This document shows, piece by piece, positions 5,973 through 6,496 of a DNA stretch of 6,496 nucleotides. The DNA comes from Dehalococcoidia bacterium. Lineage in GTDB: Bacteria > Chloroflexota > Dehalococcoidia > Lucifugimonadales > Lucifugimonadaceae. The notes below the pieces were generated by a model. The model was given only the letters and a program-made list of their open reading frames with translations. It did not search any database and had not been told where the DNA came from. The position numbers were made by a program, and so were the translations under genes. The stretch covers positions 1-6,496 of the forward strand of contig JAAXHR010000184.1 of NCBI GenBank assembly GCA_012270805.1. Direction: 5' to 3'. The stretch's first letter is position 1; each line of letters begins with the position of its first letter.

Positions 5973-6496
5973 ATGTGTGCGGCACCACAGCGTTTGACGG
6001 TTCGTTACTTTGGGGATGCGAAGGCTCGTGGGGAGTTGATCCCGATGGTTACGGCGTATGACTATAACCATGGATTGCTGGTCGATGCCGCCGGCATTCC
6101 GTCAATACTGGTTGGAGACAGCTTGGGGAATGTAGTGCTGGGGTATGACTCGACGGTTCCGGTGACGGTGGAGGATATGGTGCGGGCAACGGCAGCGGTT
6201 ACTCGTGGTGCTAAACGGGCGTTTGTGGTTGCGGATATGCCGTTCGGGAGTTATCAGTCGGATGTTCCGACAGCGGTGAAGAACGCGGTACGGCTGATGA
6301 AGGAAGGCGGTGCGCAGTCGGTGAAGCTGGAGGGGGGAGTTTCGGTTGAAGAGACGATCCGGGCGTTGGTGGATGCGGGGATACCGGTGATGGGGCATGT
6401 GGGTTTCACTCCGCAGTCGATCCATTCGTTCGGCGGGTATCGAGTACAGGGGCGAGGCGCGAACGCGGAAGGAGTGATCGAGGATGCTCTAGCGGT
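5973..6496 (+). CDS. panB: 3-methyl-2-oxobutanoate hydroxymethyltransferase (ketopantoate hydroxymethyltransferase), C-terminus beyond window
   Basis: The first 174 residues of PanB, which transfers a hydroxymethyl group from 5,10-methylenetetrahydrofolate to 3-methyl-2-oxobutanoate to make ketopantoate, the first committed step of pantothenate and coenzyme A synthesis. Family blocks appear in order: MVTAYDY (25-31), ILVGDSLG (45-52), VADMPFGSY (86-94), SVKLEGG (116-122), GIPVMGHVGFTPQS (136-149) and FGGYRVQGRG (153-162). Metal-binding Asp49, Asp88 and Glu120 and substrate-contacting Lys118 line up with E. coli Asp45, Asp84, Glu114 and Lys112. The catalytic Glu near 180-190 lies past the window edge. 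The start is ATG at 5973, possibly leaderless; an in-frame GTG at 5958, six bases after AAGGG, is an alternative adding five residues. Other pan genes (panC, panD) may follow outside the window. It is the only plus-strand gene here. Confidence 0.96.
   Translation, partial: MCAAPQRLTVRYFGDAKARGELIPMVTAYDYNHGLLVDAAGIPSILVGDSLGNVVLGYDSTVPVTVEDMVRATAAVTRGAKRAFVVADMPFGSYQSDVPTAVKNAVRLMKEGGAQSVKLEGGVSVEETIRALVDAGIPVMGHVGFTPQSIHSFGGYRVQGRGANAEGVIEDALA

Noticed and set aside
5904..6071. N-terminal extension of the HAD hydrolase to a start at 6071
   Set aside because: It would overlap the first 99 bases of panB on the opposite strand; a ribosome binding site sits right before 5903.

Overview
The window is a dense stretch of bacterial chromosome with seven protein-coding genes and no RNA gene, transposase, CRISPR array or phage structural gene that I could see. 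Six genes are on the minus strand and one (panB) is on the plus strand at the right edge. The outer two genes run off the window. Base composition looks moderately GC-rich, intergenic gaps are short, and several starts sit behind TANNNT-like -10 boxes, one of them placed for a leaderless transcript. This would suit a free-living bacterium such as a member of the Chloroflexota or Actinomycetota. That placement is an impression, not a demonstrated assignment.

Layout in the direction of minus-strand transcription (right to left): (1) a type II haloacid-dehalogenase-like HAD hydrolase (5903-5175), divergent from panB across a 69-nt spacer; (2) a 167-nt spacer with inverted repeats; (3) an acetamidase/formamidase-family amidase (5007-4078); (4) 18 nt later a class I SAM-dependent methyltransferase-like protein (4059-3337), probably cotranscribed with the amidase; (5) a 124-nt spacer; (6) a 553-residue protein fusing a beta-class DNA methyltransferase to an Mrr-like PD-(D/E)XK nuclease domain (3212-1551); (7) 46 nt later a small VOC/glyoxalase-fold protein with a strong AGGAGG ribosome binding site (1504-1139); (8) 12 nt later a glutamate-1-semialdehyde-aminomutase-like class III aminotransferase (1126 to the left edge).

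Most genes look like small-molecule metabolism: pantothenate synthesis (panB), amide hydrolysis, possible dehalogenation, and PLP amino-group chemistry. The methyltransferase-nuclease fusion is the defence-type gene. It carries both modification and probable cleavage domains on one chain, and no specificity subunit or separate nuclease gene is adjacent. I see no clear previously undescribed multi-gene system. The best leads are this fusion, a 10-bp promoter-like element placed exactly 38 nt before the start codons of both the HAD and amidase genes, a 12-bp tandem duplication that copies the start codon of the SAM methyltransferase gene in frame, and the repeat-like spacer before the amidase.
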